Assembly (NCBI GenBank): GCA_005406025.1
Contig: BGZK01001188.1
Span: forward strand, 124,001-188,000
Source: Eumeta japonica
Lineage: Eukaryota; Arthropoda; Insecta; Lepidoptera; Psychidae
Direction of reading: 5' to 3'
Length of the DNA stretch: 64,000 nt
Shown here: positions 29,337 through 40,870 of the stretch, in pieces
Position numbering within the stretch: position 1 is the first letter of the stretch
Layout of the letters: each line of letters starts with the position of its first letter
Translations under genes and position numbers: made by a program
The notes under the pieces: model-generated
Databases searched by the model: none
Told to the model about the DNA's origin: nothing
What the model saw: the letters and a program-made list of their open reading frames with translations, nothing else

Positions 29337-30010
29337 TTACGTGTCTATTGGCAAACGACAAATTTTAACAACAGGTCGCGTGATCATTCCGCTCTGCGTC
29401 TTTAAAACAACCACGCGAACAACATCATACTTTCCCGGCAGCATCTCTTCAATAAGTCCGCGTCTCCATTCAAGAGAAGGTAGGTTATCTTCCTTAATCA
29501 GTACCGAGTCTCCCACCTTAGGAGGGTTTGCATCCGAAAACAATTTATTGCGCATTTGAAGTTTATGAAGGTATTTCCATTTGCGCCAGAAATGTGATAT
29601 TGCCTGAACAACCTGCAATCTAGTCAGGCGGAACATGGAAGTTTCATCCCAATCGTATTCCGGGACTGCCAATAAGGATTTACCTATTAATAGATGAGCC
29701 GGTTTCAAAACCTCAAACTCGTTTGAATCGTGGGATAAAGGACACAGTGAACACGAGTTCAACACGGCCTTAAGGCCGTGTTGAACTGTATCTGCTTGTA
29801 TTAATACAAGCAGATACAGTTGAAAGTTCCTCGTGTGTCAACTTTTGTTCCCCTATTATACGCGAAAGCAGATTGCTGATTTTACAACATCTATAAATAG
29901 CCCGCCAAAATGAGGTGCTTCTGGAGGATTAAAGTACCGATTTATTCCTCGTTGAGAAATTTCATCACACAATGAATTTTGAATATTGGAATCCGACAGA
30001 AATTTTTGTT
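29337..30010 (-). pseudogene. BEL/Pao retrotransposon fragment: integrase end and DUF5641 domain
   Basis: On the minus strand, frames covering about 30000-29830 show an integrase core end with the motif 'FNPPEAPHFGG'. This is followed by a frameshift, then EQKLTHEELST, then 29765-29337 with LKPAHLLIG, WRKWKYLHKLQMR and the C-terminal DUF5641-type block (VGDSVLIKEDNLP, GKYDVVRVV, RPVVKICRLPI). The order and motifs are those of the 3' end of a BEL/Pao pol gene. It is broken by a frameshift near 29870 and by a fold-back insertion at 29772-29802, and no LTR was seen. It is an old, inactive copy. Confidence 0.85.
29756..29821. repeat. two overlapping perfect palindromes, 32 bp and 38 bp
   Basis: 29756-29787 is a perfect 32-bp palindrome centred at 29771/29772; 29784-29821 is a perfect 38-bp palindrome centred at 29802/29803. 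Together they mean that 29772-29802 is a 31-bp inverted copy made from both flanks, placed exactly inside the BEL integrase-end reading frame. Confidence 0.95.
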
Positions 30011-30909
30011 CATCATTTAGATGTTATTTATTATTAAAAACAATATTATTCGTTAAATTATGCACCGTTTCCCCTCATACGAAGGCATTTTTAAGAATAT
30101 TTCCCAAAGGAGACGTCCGTAAGCGTATGCATCGGCGACTACATCGATACACAAGAAGTTCGTGCATCGATGTAGCCGTAAAGCCAATTCAAATGCCACG
30201 CCTACTACGAAGCCAATTTCGTTTAGTCATTTTGCTTATGTAGGGTATACTTCTATGCTTTTCTATTTCGATGCGTTTATCACTTCACTTTGGGATTATT
30301 ATTAATATCTGTTGGATATTTTTTTCGTAAATATTTTAATATTGCTTAATAATAATAAATAAAAATGCAATAATCTGTATTTAAGTCATATATTTCTATG
30401 GATTTTTTTTTAAATTATAATTAATACATAACTTTCAATTCATCATTACTAAAGAGATTTGTCAGTATTGTCAAAGGTCAATGTCAACTTTCTTGAATGT
30501 CGTATTTATTATCTTCCCAACAAAAAAAATCAACTTGGCTGCTCTCATTGCTCAAGTTTACTCATTATGGACTATAATCTAATGCTGTTATTTCAGAAGC
30601 TATCAGTTATTTAAAAACAATGAGTCGTCCCTGGTGCCTGTCAGATATGAAACTTCAAAATAAGCGTGAAAGGTTGGTTTATTAAAGGTAATGAATATGG
30701 AATATCTAAAAAATATGACAAAAAAAATTAATATTTTGGTATTATCTTAATATCAAATTTAAATACTAAAAATGAGCTCCCAAGTCAAGAACACGACATA
30801 CGCTGTAGGTGTATGAGCTCAGCGAAGTGAGAGAGAGAGAACCGAGCGGAAAGAGTTGTAAAGCGTCATCACGCCAACACCTTTGCCCACCGCATTGAAG
30901 GCTTCACAT

Positions 30910-31010
30910 AAAAAAAAACGGCCAACTGCGAGTCGGACTCGTGCATCGAGGGTTCCGTATAAACCTGTAGGTATATAAGTAAAAGTTCACCAATTACAAC
31001 AATCGGGTCA
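30910..31010 (+). repeat. interspersed repeat end ('gcgagtcggactcg' type)
   Basis: After an A-run, 'acggccaactgcgagtcgg', 'actcgtgcatcgagggttcc' and 'gtataaacc' match a motif I know to be common in lepidopteran genomes ('ggccaagtgcgagtcggact...gggttccgta'). Element class not certain; probably the terminal part of a non-LTR or related element. Confidence 0.5.
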
Positions 31011-31249
31011 TAGTTATGGCATTATTATTGCAAAATAAAATCCATAACATTACAATGTGGAAAGCTGGAGAAGTGTAAATTTAAAACAAACGTCTCTTTA
31101 TCGTTTCAGTAATCTTTTATTTTATATTAACACGTATCATTTACTTTATAATGTAACTGAAATACCTACACTAGCCTTGCAACAGTCTTGTAACAGTTCT
31201 TTTATCAAAGTTATTTATTTACAAAGTTTTTCAATCACTATTTAGAAAT

Positions 31250-31530
31250 CTAGTTCAAAAATACTAATTTAGTATTAAATTTGAACCAAATTTGTAAATG
31301 GTGACTGAAGAAGGTGTTAATAATACCACATTGAATATTGGTGTTCGAAAAAACGTTATCTATAGTTGTACTACTTCTTGTGCTGGTGTTTATTAACGGA
31401 AACATGTTTATGGATGAAAAATATGTGGAAATTCCATTTTGGAGATTCATTCTAAAATCGATATTGAAGTCTCCCACAGTAATCAGACGAGAACATGGTG
31501 AGATTCCTTATGGCCTTGGGGCCATATCTA
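31250..31530 (-). pseudogene. LINE endonuclease fragment
   Basis: The minus-strand frame starts with ITVGDFNIDF and later has STTIDNVFSNT. 'GDFNI' and 'T.IDN.FSN' are characteristic of the exonuclease-endonuclease-phosphatase domain of CR1/Jockey-like non-LTR retrotransposons. No reverse transcriptase is found nearby, so only a short internal piece survives. No stop interrupts the visible 75 codons. Confidence 0.65.
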
Positions 31531-32896
31531 ATACTTGCCTATGATATGTTAAAACCATTGCTCAGAGGAAAGAAGCCATTACTAAATAGTGCATATACCG
31601 ATGGCTTAATTGAGCGGAAATAGTCGCGCTTGACAGAGTCCATTGCTATAGTAGGCGTTATGCCTGTAACTCACACTAATGCTCATTGCAAGTTATAAAG
31701 TTTGCAAAAGTATTTACATTTTGGCGCAGGTGTGATTTCGGCATTCGTGGGATACAATTTCGGACTAAATGTTGAACACTTACTGATTTCTAGGTTTTTA
31801 TTTTGCAATCCTTGAACACACTTTACACACTGGCAATATTAAGTGAAGGGTTCGAATACACTGTTCCGTTATTATATGTATACAAATTTTATTAAATTAC
31901 AGGACAGGTTACTTTTTATGGATAGTCTTATAAAAATATAAAACAAGACTACGAAATAAAAAGTAACACGCTTCGTAGAAGAGATACCCAAAAACACCTT
32001 TTTTGCGATCGTGTTATTCACCAACTACCCTCGCCGGCCGGGACCGGGCGATGGCGGCGCACGTTGCCTTAGCCGTACGCCGACACGACATTCGTCCCGT
32101 ATAAGTAAACATAATATGTTATATATGAATATTATTAGGACGTGAAATTATGTAAATGAATGCAATCTGTATGTGCATGAAAAATTGAATACATGACGTA
32201 TGAGAGCTTTTATGGATTTAGGTAAGTAATCCCTACATATTGTTACTAAAATTTGATAAATGTTTAATTATCACATGCGACCTTCCCCCCTATCCTTTTG
32301 TCATGTGTAACTTCCAAAAATGGCGTATAAGAGTTTGAGTAGTAAGAGAGAGATGTTCTCGTGTTCTCGATGACCCAATTTAACCGGAACGTGTTTGTCT
32401 CCATAGAAAACACGTTAGATTGAGTCAAGTGGAGGAATCACAATTATCTACAAATGCGATGGGTGGGAGTATATGTGTGATAAGTTTATGGGACAGAGGC
32501 AGAGAACGTGGTACCTTATCGACATAAATCAGGAGGAACCAGGCTAACCACAGTTGTACGGTGTGACAGTTGTAGTGTAGGTACATATGCGTCCGAGTAT
32601 TCGCGCCGAGAATGGACTAATACTGGAGTGCGAGAATTCGCTAGATTGTATATATTTAAAGAAAATTGGTTAATAAATGAGATTTTTTTATGGATTCATT
32701 CGATTAGCTATATCAGCTCGGTACACTGGCATCCATCTCCAGCACGCACAATACGTTTTACGTGCACTGCGGCTGCGTCTCTGATACAGCCTAACCGATT
32801 TAAGAAACGAACGAATAACGAGTGCGTATTCGTTAAACCTACACGGGTACGAAATGAAGCAGTGTGACGTATACGTGAATTAATTTTAATTAACAG
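31531..32896. other. intergenic, no gene recognised
   Basis: Mixed AT-rich sequence with a short GC-rich patch at 32025-32100. An open frame at 32508-32867 (119 codons) has no family signature and ordinary composition; I do not call it a gene. An AG|GTAAGT site follows ttttatggattt at 32221. Confidence 0.4.
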
Positions 32897-33238
32897 GTGT
32901 GCTGTAATTCAGCGGAACAGCGGCCCGTCTGCGCGCGCCCGCGCCAGTGCGCCGCGGCCGCGCGCGCCTCGTCGCAGTCTCCTATGGCTTTCTACAGCTC
33001 CGAGCTCCGGAAAGTCGATAAGGCAGATGGATTAGCATAAACCCGTATACGCGTGTTATAAACTATGAAACTGTATCTTCAGGAAATATACGTTTCTATA
33101 GAGCAAAATATTTATGTCCTGTGCATATTAGCTTTAACGAGCGTCTTCGTTTACTGTAGTTTGAGCATTGTCTACGAAATGAGTTGGTTTTCATCTTGGC
33201 TCAGGAGGAAAAGTAAGAAGAAAGTACGTTTCGAAACG
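32897..33238 (+). CDS. candidate 5' exon of an unidentified gene, membrane-anchored N terminus
   Basis: Possible acceptor taattaacag ending 32896, then a GC-rich stretch and an ATG at 33065 with purine at -3. An in-frame TAA at 33059 just upstream supports this start. The frame gives about 58 residues: MKLYLQEIYVSIEQN, a hydrophobic segment IYVLCILALTSVFVYCSLSIVY fitting one membrane span, then MSWFSSWLRRKSKKKVRFET, strongly basic. A possible donor (acg|gtcagt) follows 33238 in phase 0. An alternative start is the internal ATG at 33179, which would give a soluble basic N terminus. An 18-codon upstream ORF starts at about 32982. I do not recognise the protein. No continuation exon was found, so this is a hypothesis. 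Confidence 0.3.
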
Positions 33239-34449
33239 GTCAGTATGCTGTTTATAAAAATGTTAAGATTGTTTAATTGCATGTTTTATTATATCAATGA
33301 ATCTTCAAAATACTAAAAAATATTCGATATCCTGACTTTTTTTTTAACTATTATAACAATACTCGTATTAAAACGTTGGCAAGATTTTTGGACGCTCGTC
33401 GTCTGAAGTCGTTCTCGCCGACGTACTTAGGAGCGGTGACCGAGTACCATTTTATTTCTAGTTTAGTTCGTAGAGGATTAATATACAATAACATGAACCG
33501 AGACGGTGGTGTTGAAGTGAAGTCTTGTAGACATTAAAACAATTGCTTTACGACTTCATGTGTATTCGATGCGTAAACAATTCTAAACATATGTAGAGGG
33601 TAGTTTTATTGCCGCAGATTATAAACAAACTTTATCATAACAGATTGACATAGAGACATATACGAACTAATAAATATATTGTCTTCTTTACGACACGTTA
33701 GATGAATAAATATTCGTCAAGTGTGAGTCAGGTTTTCGCGTAGAGGGTTCTACGTCAGAATTTCTTGCGCTTCTGTGCAGCGGTCTTTTGCCGTTTCATT
33801 ATAAAAATAGCGATTTCTTAGTGTACGTATTAAAGCGACACTTTCATTTTGCGGTTTGGATGCATGTGTTTACGCTGTAGGGCTATGTAATTGACGGCAA
33901 GCATGAGTGTTTCGTTGTAATACCGCACGGTAGCAAATTTGAATTATTTCTGTATTAACTACTTCATTTGTAGCAAAAGATGTTCCTTTGGTGTCAAATT
34001 TCAAGACTGTAGATCACCGAAAAATACTCCGCAATTTTACATTATCAACCGGTATATGGAACTTTTAATAGGAAAATGAAGTCTGAGGGGTCGTATGTTT
34101 TTATTTTGTTAAACTAGAAACTTGATTTTTTTACAATAATACGATTTTTCTATACTATAGACCTCAGCATTCTATATAAATTACTACTCGATGCCTCAAG
34201 CTCTGTTCGAGAAATGAGATGAGAAAATTTTGACCCACGAACAAAGAGAAAGACAACGAAATGATCCCATAGGCCTTCCGGTTATCTTCATAATGGGATA
34301 CGGATTTGTTGTATAATTTAATAATGAACATATTTTATATGAAATAATAATAAACATGTACTTGAAGATTTGAAGACAAAGTGACCCGCAAGGGCCCGTA
34401 CCGTAAGAGGAAAACTGCTGTTTTAGCCAGTTTTGATTCCTATTTGAAT
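33239..34449. other. no feature recognised
   Basis: Unique-looking AT-rich sequence. If the candidate exon at 32897 is real, this would be intron. Confidence 0.4.
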
Positions 34450-34499
34450 CGATATATTCCTAAGAATATATCGATATATTCCTAAGAATATATCGATTT
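34450..34499. repeat. tandem 22-bp quasi-palindrome, two copies
   Basis: The unit cgatatattcctaagaatat plus at occurs at 34450-34471 and again, identically, at 34472-34493, followed by cgatt. Each unit is itself nearly palindromic around cctaag. Confidence 0.9.
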
Positions 34500-34558
34500 G
34501 TTCCAAATTCGTTAGGGATGATCCGAGGTAATTACCGCACAGAATTCATAAGTAAGTT

Positions 34559-34725
34559 CAGGGCTGGACCATGAGTTAAGGGGGCCCTGGGCTAATACTA
34601 CTTAGGGGCCCATCTATTTTTTCGCATATCATCTATTTTTGACTGACTTGACTTAGCCGGGGGCCGTTTAAATCCACGGGGCTCTGGGCTGAAGCCCAAA
34701 AAGCCATATGGTAGATTCGGCCCTG
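34559..34725. mobile_element. 167-bp hAT-type MITE with 8-bp target duplication
   Basis: Flanked by a perfect 8-bp direct repeat agtaagtt (34551-34558 and 34726-34733). The ends are cagggctggacc and, inverted, cagggccgaat; the inside has several ggggcc/ggccc blocks. CAGGG termini and an 8-bp duplication are hallmarks of hAT elements. Confidence 0.85.
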
Positions 34726-35114
34726 AGTAAGTTGATCTGTCATCGAGTACTTTCGTAGCATGGGACTAGAGCGTGAGTGAAGTCCATCGAACGAAAATTG
34801 TAATTAAACAGATGTAAATAAAAAGAAAGTTAGAGAGATAAAAATTTGGTTCTTTCGTCTTGTTATAGAACAATAAAACCTATTAATTAAAAATTCTAAA
34901 AACCAAAACGTTCAAAACGTAACTTTAGTTTATTTGAATCAATTATAATACAATTTAAAGTTAAAAAGTAATCAATGCGCTTATGATATTGCCTGTTCCG
35001 GTGTCATATCCGGTTTATTAATTTTTTGAAAATATGTGCATTCATTTATTTATCTGGTTGGTATCTCATTGACATCCACAGAGTATCTTGTTGACATCTC
35101 TTCGTTTTAAACAC

Positions 35115-35345
35115 ATGGCAAGAAAAACGCGTAATACGTTAAAAATTAAGCATCAAGCGGTCATTAAATTTCTCGCTACAAAGGGAAATACACCAATAGA
35201 CAACGTTTGCTCATTTTCGCCATACTGATTTCGTCATATAGTTTATGGTTGAAGCAGTTCGAACGAGGCCGTGAGAAGACACGTGGCAAAATAAAGAAAT
35301 ACGTCTTGAAGGTGGCGAATTAAGCGGAGGGAGGTCATTAAAGAG
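35115..35345 (+). pseudogene. mariner transposase fragment (N-terminal HTH)
   Basis: An ATG at 35115 opens a frame with KHQAVIKFLATKGNTP, the first helix-turn-helix of mariner-type transposases. After a stop and a shift, WLKQFERGREKTRGK (about 35248-35290) matches the second. No catalytic part follows. Different lineage from the other fragments. Confidence 0.55.
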
Positions 35346-35430
35346 GTGGATATTTTATTATAGGTGGATAGAAACCTACTGTATTACTGGAAACATATTT
35401 TTAAAAAATCCGCCACTAAACAAGATATAT

Positions 35431-35436
<6 letters not shown>

Positions 35437-35469
<33 letters not shown>
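35437..35469. repeat. (TA)n microsatellite
   Basis: About 30 bp of alternating TA. Confidence 0.9.
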
Positions 35470-35471
<2 letters not shown>

Positions 35472-35699
35472 ATAAAACTACTAAAAATGTCTATATGCTC
35501 ATCTTTTCTTCCATATTTAGGTAGATTACCCTAAGATTACTCATCGACTTATCCCTCGTAATACTTATACATGTTGAATATAAAACAGTGCGTGTATTGT
35601 GGACGTAAATTTTAAAAATACTTTTCAAGAGCCAAATCGGTAATGGGCAGAGCCATTTAAAACAAAGTATTTCACTTTAGCAGATTAGTTTTTTATACG

Positions 35700-37145
35700 C
35701 AGGCATAGATGTGAACATGAATGTAAATACAAATAACAATATTACGAAATGTTCATGGCAGTCCATTGAATTGCGGCGGTGTAGTCCGGGACGAGGTCCC
35801 ATAATATTACGTACAGTTTATGCCGTCGTAATGATAAAATGCAACGCAACAGCACAGTGGTCAAAATCGGGTTCAGCATTCGACCGATATTAAACGAGGC
35901 CATCGAACGAAGGCTGTCCTTGTTAGAACTTCACTGCGAGGTAAGAACGAAGCCAACGCCTGGTCTGAGTTCATCGTTTGCGCTCCGTTTCGGCCGGGTA
36001 GCCGCGTTAATTAAACGTTTCATTACCATATTGTTTCGCGGCACTTGCGTAAACCGGAACACAGGTCTATCATAAGCGCCTATATTTACATAACAATAAG
36101 GCATGTGTTATTTTTCATAGCGAAAGATGTTTGTTCATTTGTTTGACGTGGGTAAATCCAGAATGAGAAATTTCGAAAGATGTCGCTAGTATGGAGATTC
36201 TATTTATAAGTAATTTTTCCTTTTAGAAAAAAATATTGTATTGGTTATATGATAATCTGACTTTAACTGTTAATTATTATGCAAAGAAATGACATTGAAT
36301 TAATCATCCTATAAAACGACTAAATTTTGAAGTGACTTGAGGTTATCATACGAACTTGTAACTGTAATCGACAAATGTTGGCCAGGGAGCGATAGACAGC
36401 GTGGGGAATGTTTAATTTTGAGAAGTCTAACACTACGGCGTCGAAATAACGACGTGGAGTTTGAAACACTAATACATAATACCATAGAGACTTGAATATT
36501 TTTGCTGCATATGAAAATAGCTATTGCCTTTCAACCATCTTTCACTGGTATTTTATTTTTATATCATACAAAATGAATAAATTCGATTCCGGTCTTTGCG
36601 ACCAGAATCGAATCACATCAAAACTCTTTATGAACATTGGAGAATTTCAAACGAAAATCAAATATTACTCAAAGAAATACTGAATCGCTAACGTTTCGAA
36701 ATCACATCCTTAAAATAATCTACATTTTATTGATAAAACACCAGACAAACGCAAGCAAGTCTCGCACCCTGAGGATTAAATTTAATTATATTATATTCAT
36801 GTTTTATCTATCAAAATTCGCGACCATTTTTGTCAGTTTTCAATACAATACTGGCGAGAAATCGTTTCGGGAATTTCGAAATTCTGTTGTTTTTCTTTTG
36901 ACGTGATAATGTTTTATAAATCGATGAACGCCGGCTGCACGCACGAAAAAGAATAACTCATTGTCACGTTCCGCCTGAGCCGAGCGTGCAAGCGAGAGCG
37001 GGGAACAAGCGATAAAAAGGCACAATCGGCCTAAGCGTTCGGATTGTGCCGCATCTATCTCTGTTCCACTCCATCGGCCGATGCGTCCGAGTAGAAGAGA
37101 GACAGCGGCCGCACACAACCCACACGTGAACTGTTTATAAAGTGA
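35700..37145. other. unique, moderately GC-rich non-coding region
   Basis: Short open frames at 35711-36075 look unlike protein. The stretch 35745-36060 has no repeat signature and homeodomain-like TAATTAAA at about 36008. 36930-37115 is GC-rich and contains a perfect 9-bp hairpin (ggcacaatc ... gattgtgcc, 37019-37050) just after gataaaaagg. It could be a regulatory element or an untranslated first exon; nothing proves it. Confidence 0.3.
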
Positions 37146-37384
37146 AGTGAAAAGTTAATGTGATTTTTCATCAATGTTTTCTTATGACGTTGTCACGTAA
37201 AATTATCGTCCGTAAACCGACTTTACACACAACCAATTTTTTTCTAATTGCGATGTGCAAATTCTGTTAAAATTTAATTTTCGTAGTGCGAAATTAAAAA
37301 CCTTTTCCCATATATCAGTCTTTATCACAATATACACTCCCACAGCAAATGTCAAACTGTAATAATAAAATAAACTCACATATA

Positions 37385-38245
37385 TTACCTAGAAGGGTAG
37401 GCAGAAACTATAGATTTCCACATGGCATGATCGTTGTATAATCGTTGTATAACCTCTTGCTTCACTGACATTCAACATTCTTTTCAAAGCTCGTCGGTTT
37501 CGGGTGTCTAAAATTTAGTCCTTTTTTAATATGCCACTAATATGGTCTGCATAAGATTTTAGATCTAAACAAAACAAATCTATAGAGCAACAAACATGTT
37601 CGCTCTGTAGATTTGTTTTGTTAGTCTTCTTTCATTCATCCTTTCCAAATGGCCAAAGCACCGCAACATACCTCTTTCTACATCTTCTCTTCTAACACAT
37701 CACTTCCTGACATCACTATATCTATATCTATCTTGCCGAAACACTCCGTACACACGTACTAAGCAGAGATCGCATCTCCATCGAATTGATCTTACTTTCA
37801 TTTTATTTCTACCATACCCAGCTGTCAATAGCATACATAAGTGTAGGAATCAGGATCACACTATCGGTAGCCGAATGAGCTTGTCGTGACACACTTACTA
37901 TTCTTAATAACAAGTAAGATCCCATTCACTTTATTTTCCGCAAACACTCTTCTTTTGATATCTTTATCATGTTTAACATAATTTGTATACAAATTACTCA
38001 AGTGTACAAACTCGTACTTGTTCGACTGCCTCATCTATATGTACATACAAGATGGAATCGATCATGCACCTTTTAGCAAATGTTCATAATCTTCTTTTTG
38101 GAACAACTTTACCAAAGTAACTATATCAAAATGATATCATTGAAAATATGCTTATAAATAATATAAATATAGTATGTTACAGAGAAAACCCTACGGCGCA
38201 CGAGTGCTCACGCGGCGCGCCCGAACACGTGACGAACGAGCTATG
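37385..38245. repeat. probable degenerate interspersed repeat
   Basis: The start 'cctagaagggtaggcagaaac' less its last base, then 'atttccacatggcatgatcg', and later text (ccaaacactccgtacac-like, cataagtgtaggaatcaggatcacac) resemble a repeat I have met in lepidopteran genomes. It contains a fold-back at 37568-37622. Class unknown. Confidence 0.35.
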
Positions 38246-40152
38246 CGATATATTATTTTTAAAGAATTTATCTAGTCATTTACCTACAAATGACACTTAA
38301 TGTCAGTGATGTAAAGGTCGCCGAAAGTATTATTACATTAGCCTCTGATTTTTCACATGTGTACCACTCACATCCAACAAAAAGAATTATGGTGTAAATG
38401 ATACACAGCACGAATATTACTTGCGGTCTCGCAAATTATTTACCGTCAGGGTAAAGTTTCACTATTGAGTTTTAGAGTCACAGTGATGTCACCTCTGCCA
38501 ATTTCCCAACAATAAATCATGTTTGCGTATTCGATAGCAGTGAAAAGCATTGTTATTAAACACTTGAATATTAATCACATACAATCTTACTTTCAAAAAA
38601 CGTCAATATCGTAAACGTAACTCTTATTACAAAATATCTAAAGTTCTGTGCTGGTTTGACGATCAAACGCGCGACTAGATCGCGAATGACTAAGCCGCGC
38701 CGCGCTCTGTGTGTGGGCGTCGAATGAGTAGGCGGGGTTGGGCGTCCGCGCATCCTTCAGCGGTCGCTAACGACGTAGTCCGTGGATTTACACGTTCACG
38801 TTCTAAGATATTTTTCTCAGAAACAGCTATTTCAATGACTATGGTTTCTTTGGCAAATATGTTTTAAAAAAGAAAAAGATTATGAATATTTGCAGAAAGA
38901 TGCGTGATCGATTCCATACGGCAATACTTACTATATGCAATACTTTCATCAACGTGGTTTATAGTTTACGTCGTAGTTTACAACGATTGAGTCTTTAAAG
39001 GGACGATTTATTTTATCAACAAATGTTAATGTGTTCTTTTTGATAGTAAATCCCATAGGCGTGGACTTTCGCAGCGGTGCTAACACTCTAAGCCCACAGA
39101 CGGAAGTAAAGAATGTTAAGCGGTATTGGCTGCGCTGCTTGCGTATTTTATGTTTAGTATTTTATATACGAACCTAGTTCCACAAATGTATCCACCAGTT
39201 ACACTTATTTTAAACAGTCAGTAATATTATTTCAATGTATTTATTTCTCTTCAGGAACCGTTTATAAAGATTTATAAATTGTAAATAATTGGGGAGAAAT
39301 GCTGATATTTTTTTAATTTAACATCGACGTGTATTGAAATCGGTATTAAAATCGGTACTAAAATTTTCCTAAATAGTTTGTTTCTGTCCAAAAATTTAAG
39401 TGTCATTATCTCTATTTAATTTTTATAATGTGGTTTCGATCTGAACTCAGTGGGAGTATAATAAAATTGTAGTAATGAAAGAAAATTGTAGTAATGAAAG
39501 GAGTAAAACAAATACTTAAAAGTGATGTCACAAATGCGAATGATAGTCATATAGTGCGAACTATCGGGATGCTGGAATTGGCCATTTTAAATGATGAACG
39601 TAAAATTTTCATTCCCCAGTCAATAATTATTATTTAATGGAATTTGGCAGAGCAAAAGTCGTGTGAGCACGAGTTTTTGAGCAAATCGAGGTCAGAGAGT
39701 ATGCCGCAAACGATTTCTAAATGCATTTAGGTATTCTATTCGTATCTCGTAAAAGTGACACAAATTCTTATCGAAGTAAGTTGTAATACATATTTTTTTC
39801 CTTTTTTCGATTGAAAAAAAAACGAAATTAAGTTTTTTTGATAAAAATAGGCTTTTTATAGCTTTATTAATGTTAACTATAAATATTAAATTTGATATCT
39901 GAGACGCTCCATCAAGTGTGTGTGTGTGTGGAGTTGTTCGCAAAAAAAACATTACAGCCTCACTCAAGGATGCTAATGGTTACTCAAACAATTCTTTTGT
40001 ATAATTTGAAAAAAAGATCAATCTCATAGTCATTTGAAGTTTCATTGGCCACATTTGATGACAGTTAACTTTAATCATACCAGAACCGTTTTTACAGTTA
40101 GACTTAAATGTTGTCATGTCAGACAAACAGCCACACAGTTTAACCGTCTACG
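38246..40152. other. no gene recognised
   Basis: AT-rich. A GC-rich spot at 38690-38760 has an antisense open frame of 60 codons without recognisable content. A (GT)n run lies at 39916-39930. Confidence 0.4.
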
Positions 40153-40154
40153 TA

Positions 40155-40320
40155 CAGTATAACGCACGAAACTTTGCCGCTCTGAATTGGCTGCAAATGA
40201 TATACTACATAGGTATTGCGTTCCCCGACCCTTCCTTTTTCTCCGCCGCGTTCTTATTTTACGTCATTGCAACGCTCTCATAACGAACTTCACAGCGGAA
40301 AAGTTTCGTGCGTTGTACTG
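40155..40320. mobile_element. 166-bp MITE, Tc1/mariner type
   Basis: The ends are inverted repeats (cagtataacgcacgaaactt at 40155; inverted cagtacaacgcacgaaactt from 40320), one mismatch in 20, flanked by TA on both sides. There is no coding capacity. Confidence 0.85.
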
Positions 40321-40554
40321 TACTTGAAAGTCGTTGGAATTTAAAAAATAATATGTTCCCAAAACATTTTTCACATGTAATATTACATGTATTTTTGTGA
40401 AATGTATGAATTTGAAAGTGAGCAAATTATGTTTTCTTTATTTCTCGGTGAAAGATTGAAAAATTTTTGTTGTAATTTTTTTTTGATTATTGGTATCATA
40501 TACTTCATCCAATAGAGTTCTCTGTTGCTAAAAGCCATCTGTAATCCACACGAG

Positions 40555-40870
40555 ACGCCCCACTAATGGGGACGGATGTCCTATATAAGGAGAATGCAGT
40601 AAGCGATAGTGCTGCACAGGCAGGTCCAATGTTTGTTGGAAATTACATCCCTGTTCGTTGACCGTTTAAGTGCACCGCTGTGTCGTGTACAATCAAGGCA
40701 CTGTCTAGGCATACCATCCCACTATCTTTTTATTTCCAATTGAGAGACTCTTATCGTATCTCCGAGCTGGTGCGGCGTGGATTCAGTGCCGTTGAGTACC
40801 GTCTTCTTCGAGTTACGTAAATCCCCGCTCGGCTGATCACCGAAATAAGTGGCAATGGATAAACACATAT
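40555..40870 (+). promoter_or_regulatory. possible TATA promoter or solo LTR
   Basis: tcctatataaggagaatgca at about 40580 is a strong TATA box, preceded by the palindrome ccccactaatgggg. The next ~280 bp are more GC-rich and have the look of a retroviral-type LTR R/U5 region or of a promoter with an untranslated first exon. I could not find matching ends or a target duplication. Confidence 0.25.

Noticed and set aside
30100..30190. Inverted pair 'cgactacatcgat ... atcgatgtagccg'
   Set aside because: Short and imperfect; not enough to call an element, though the surrounding text may be repeat-derived.
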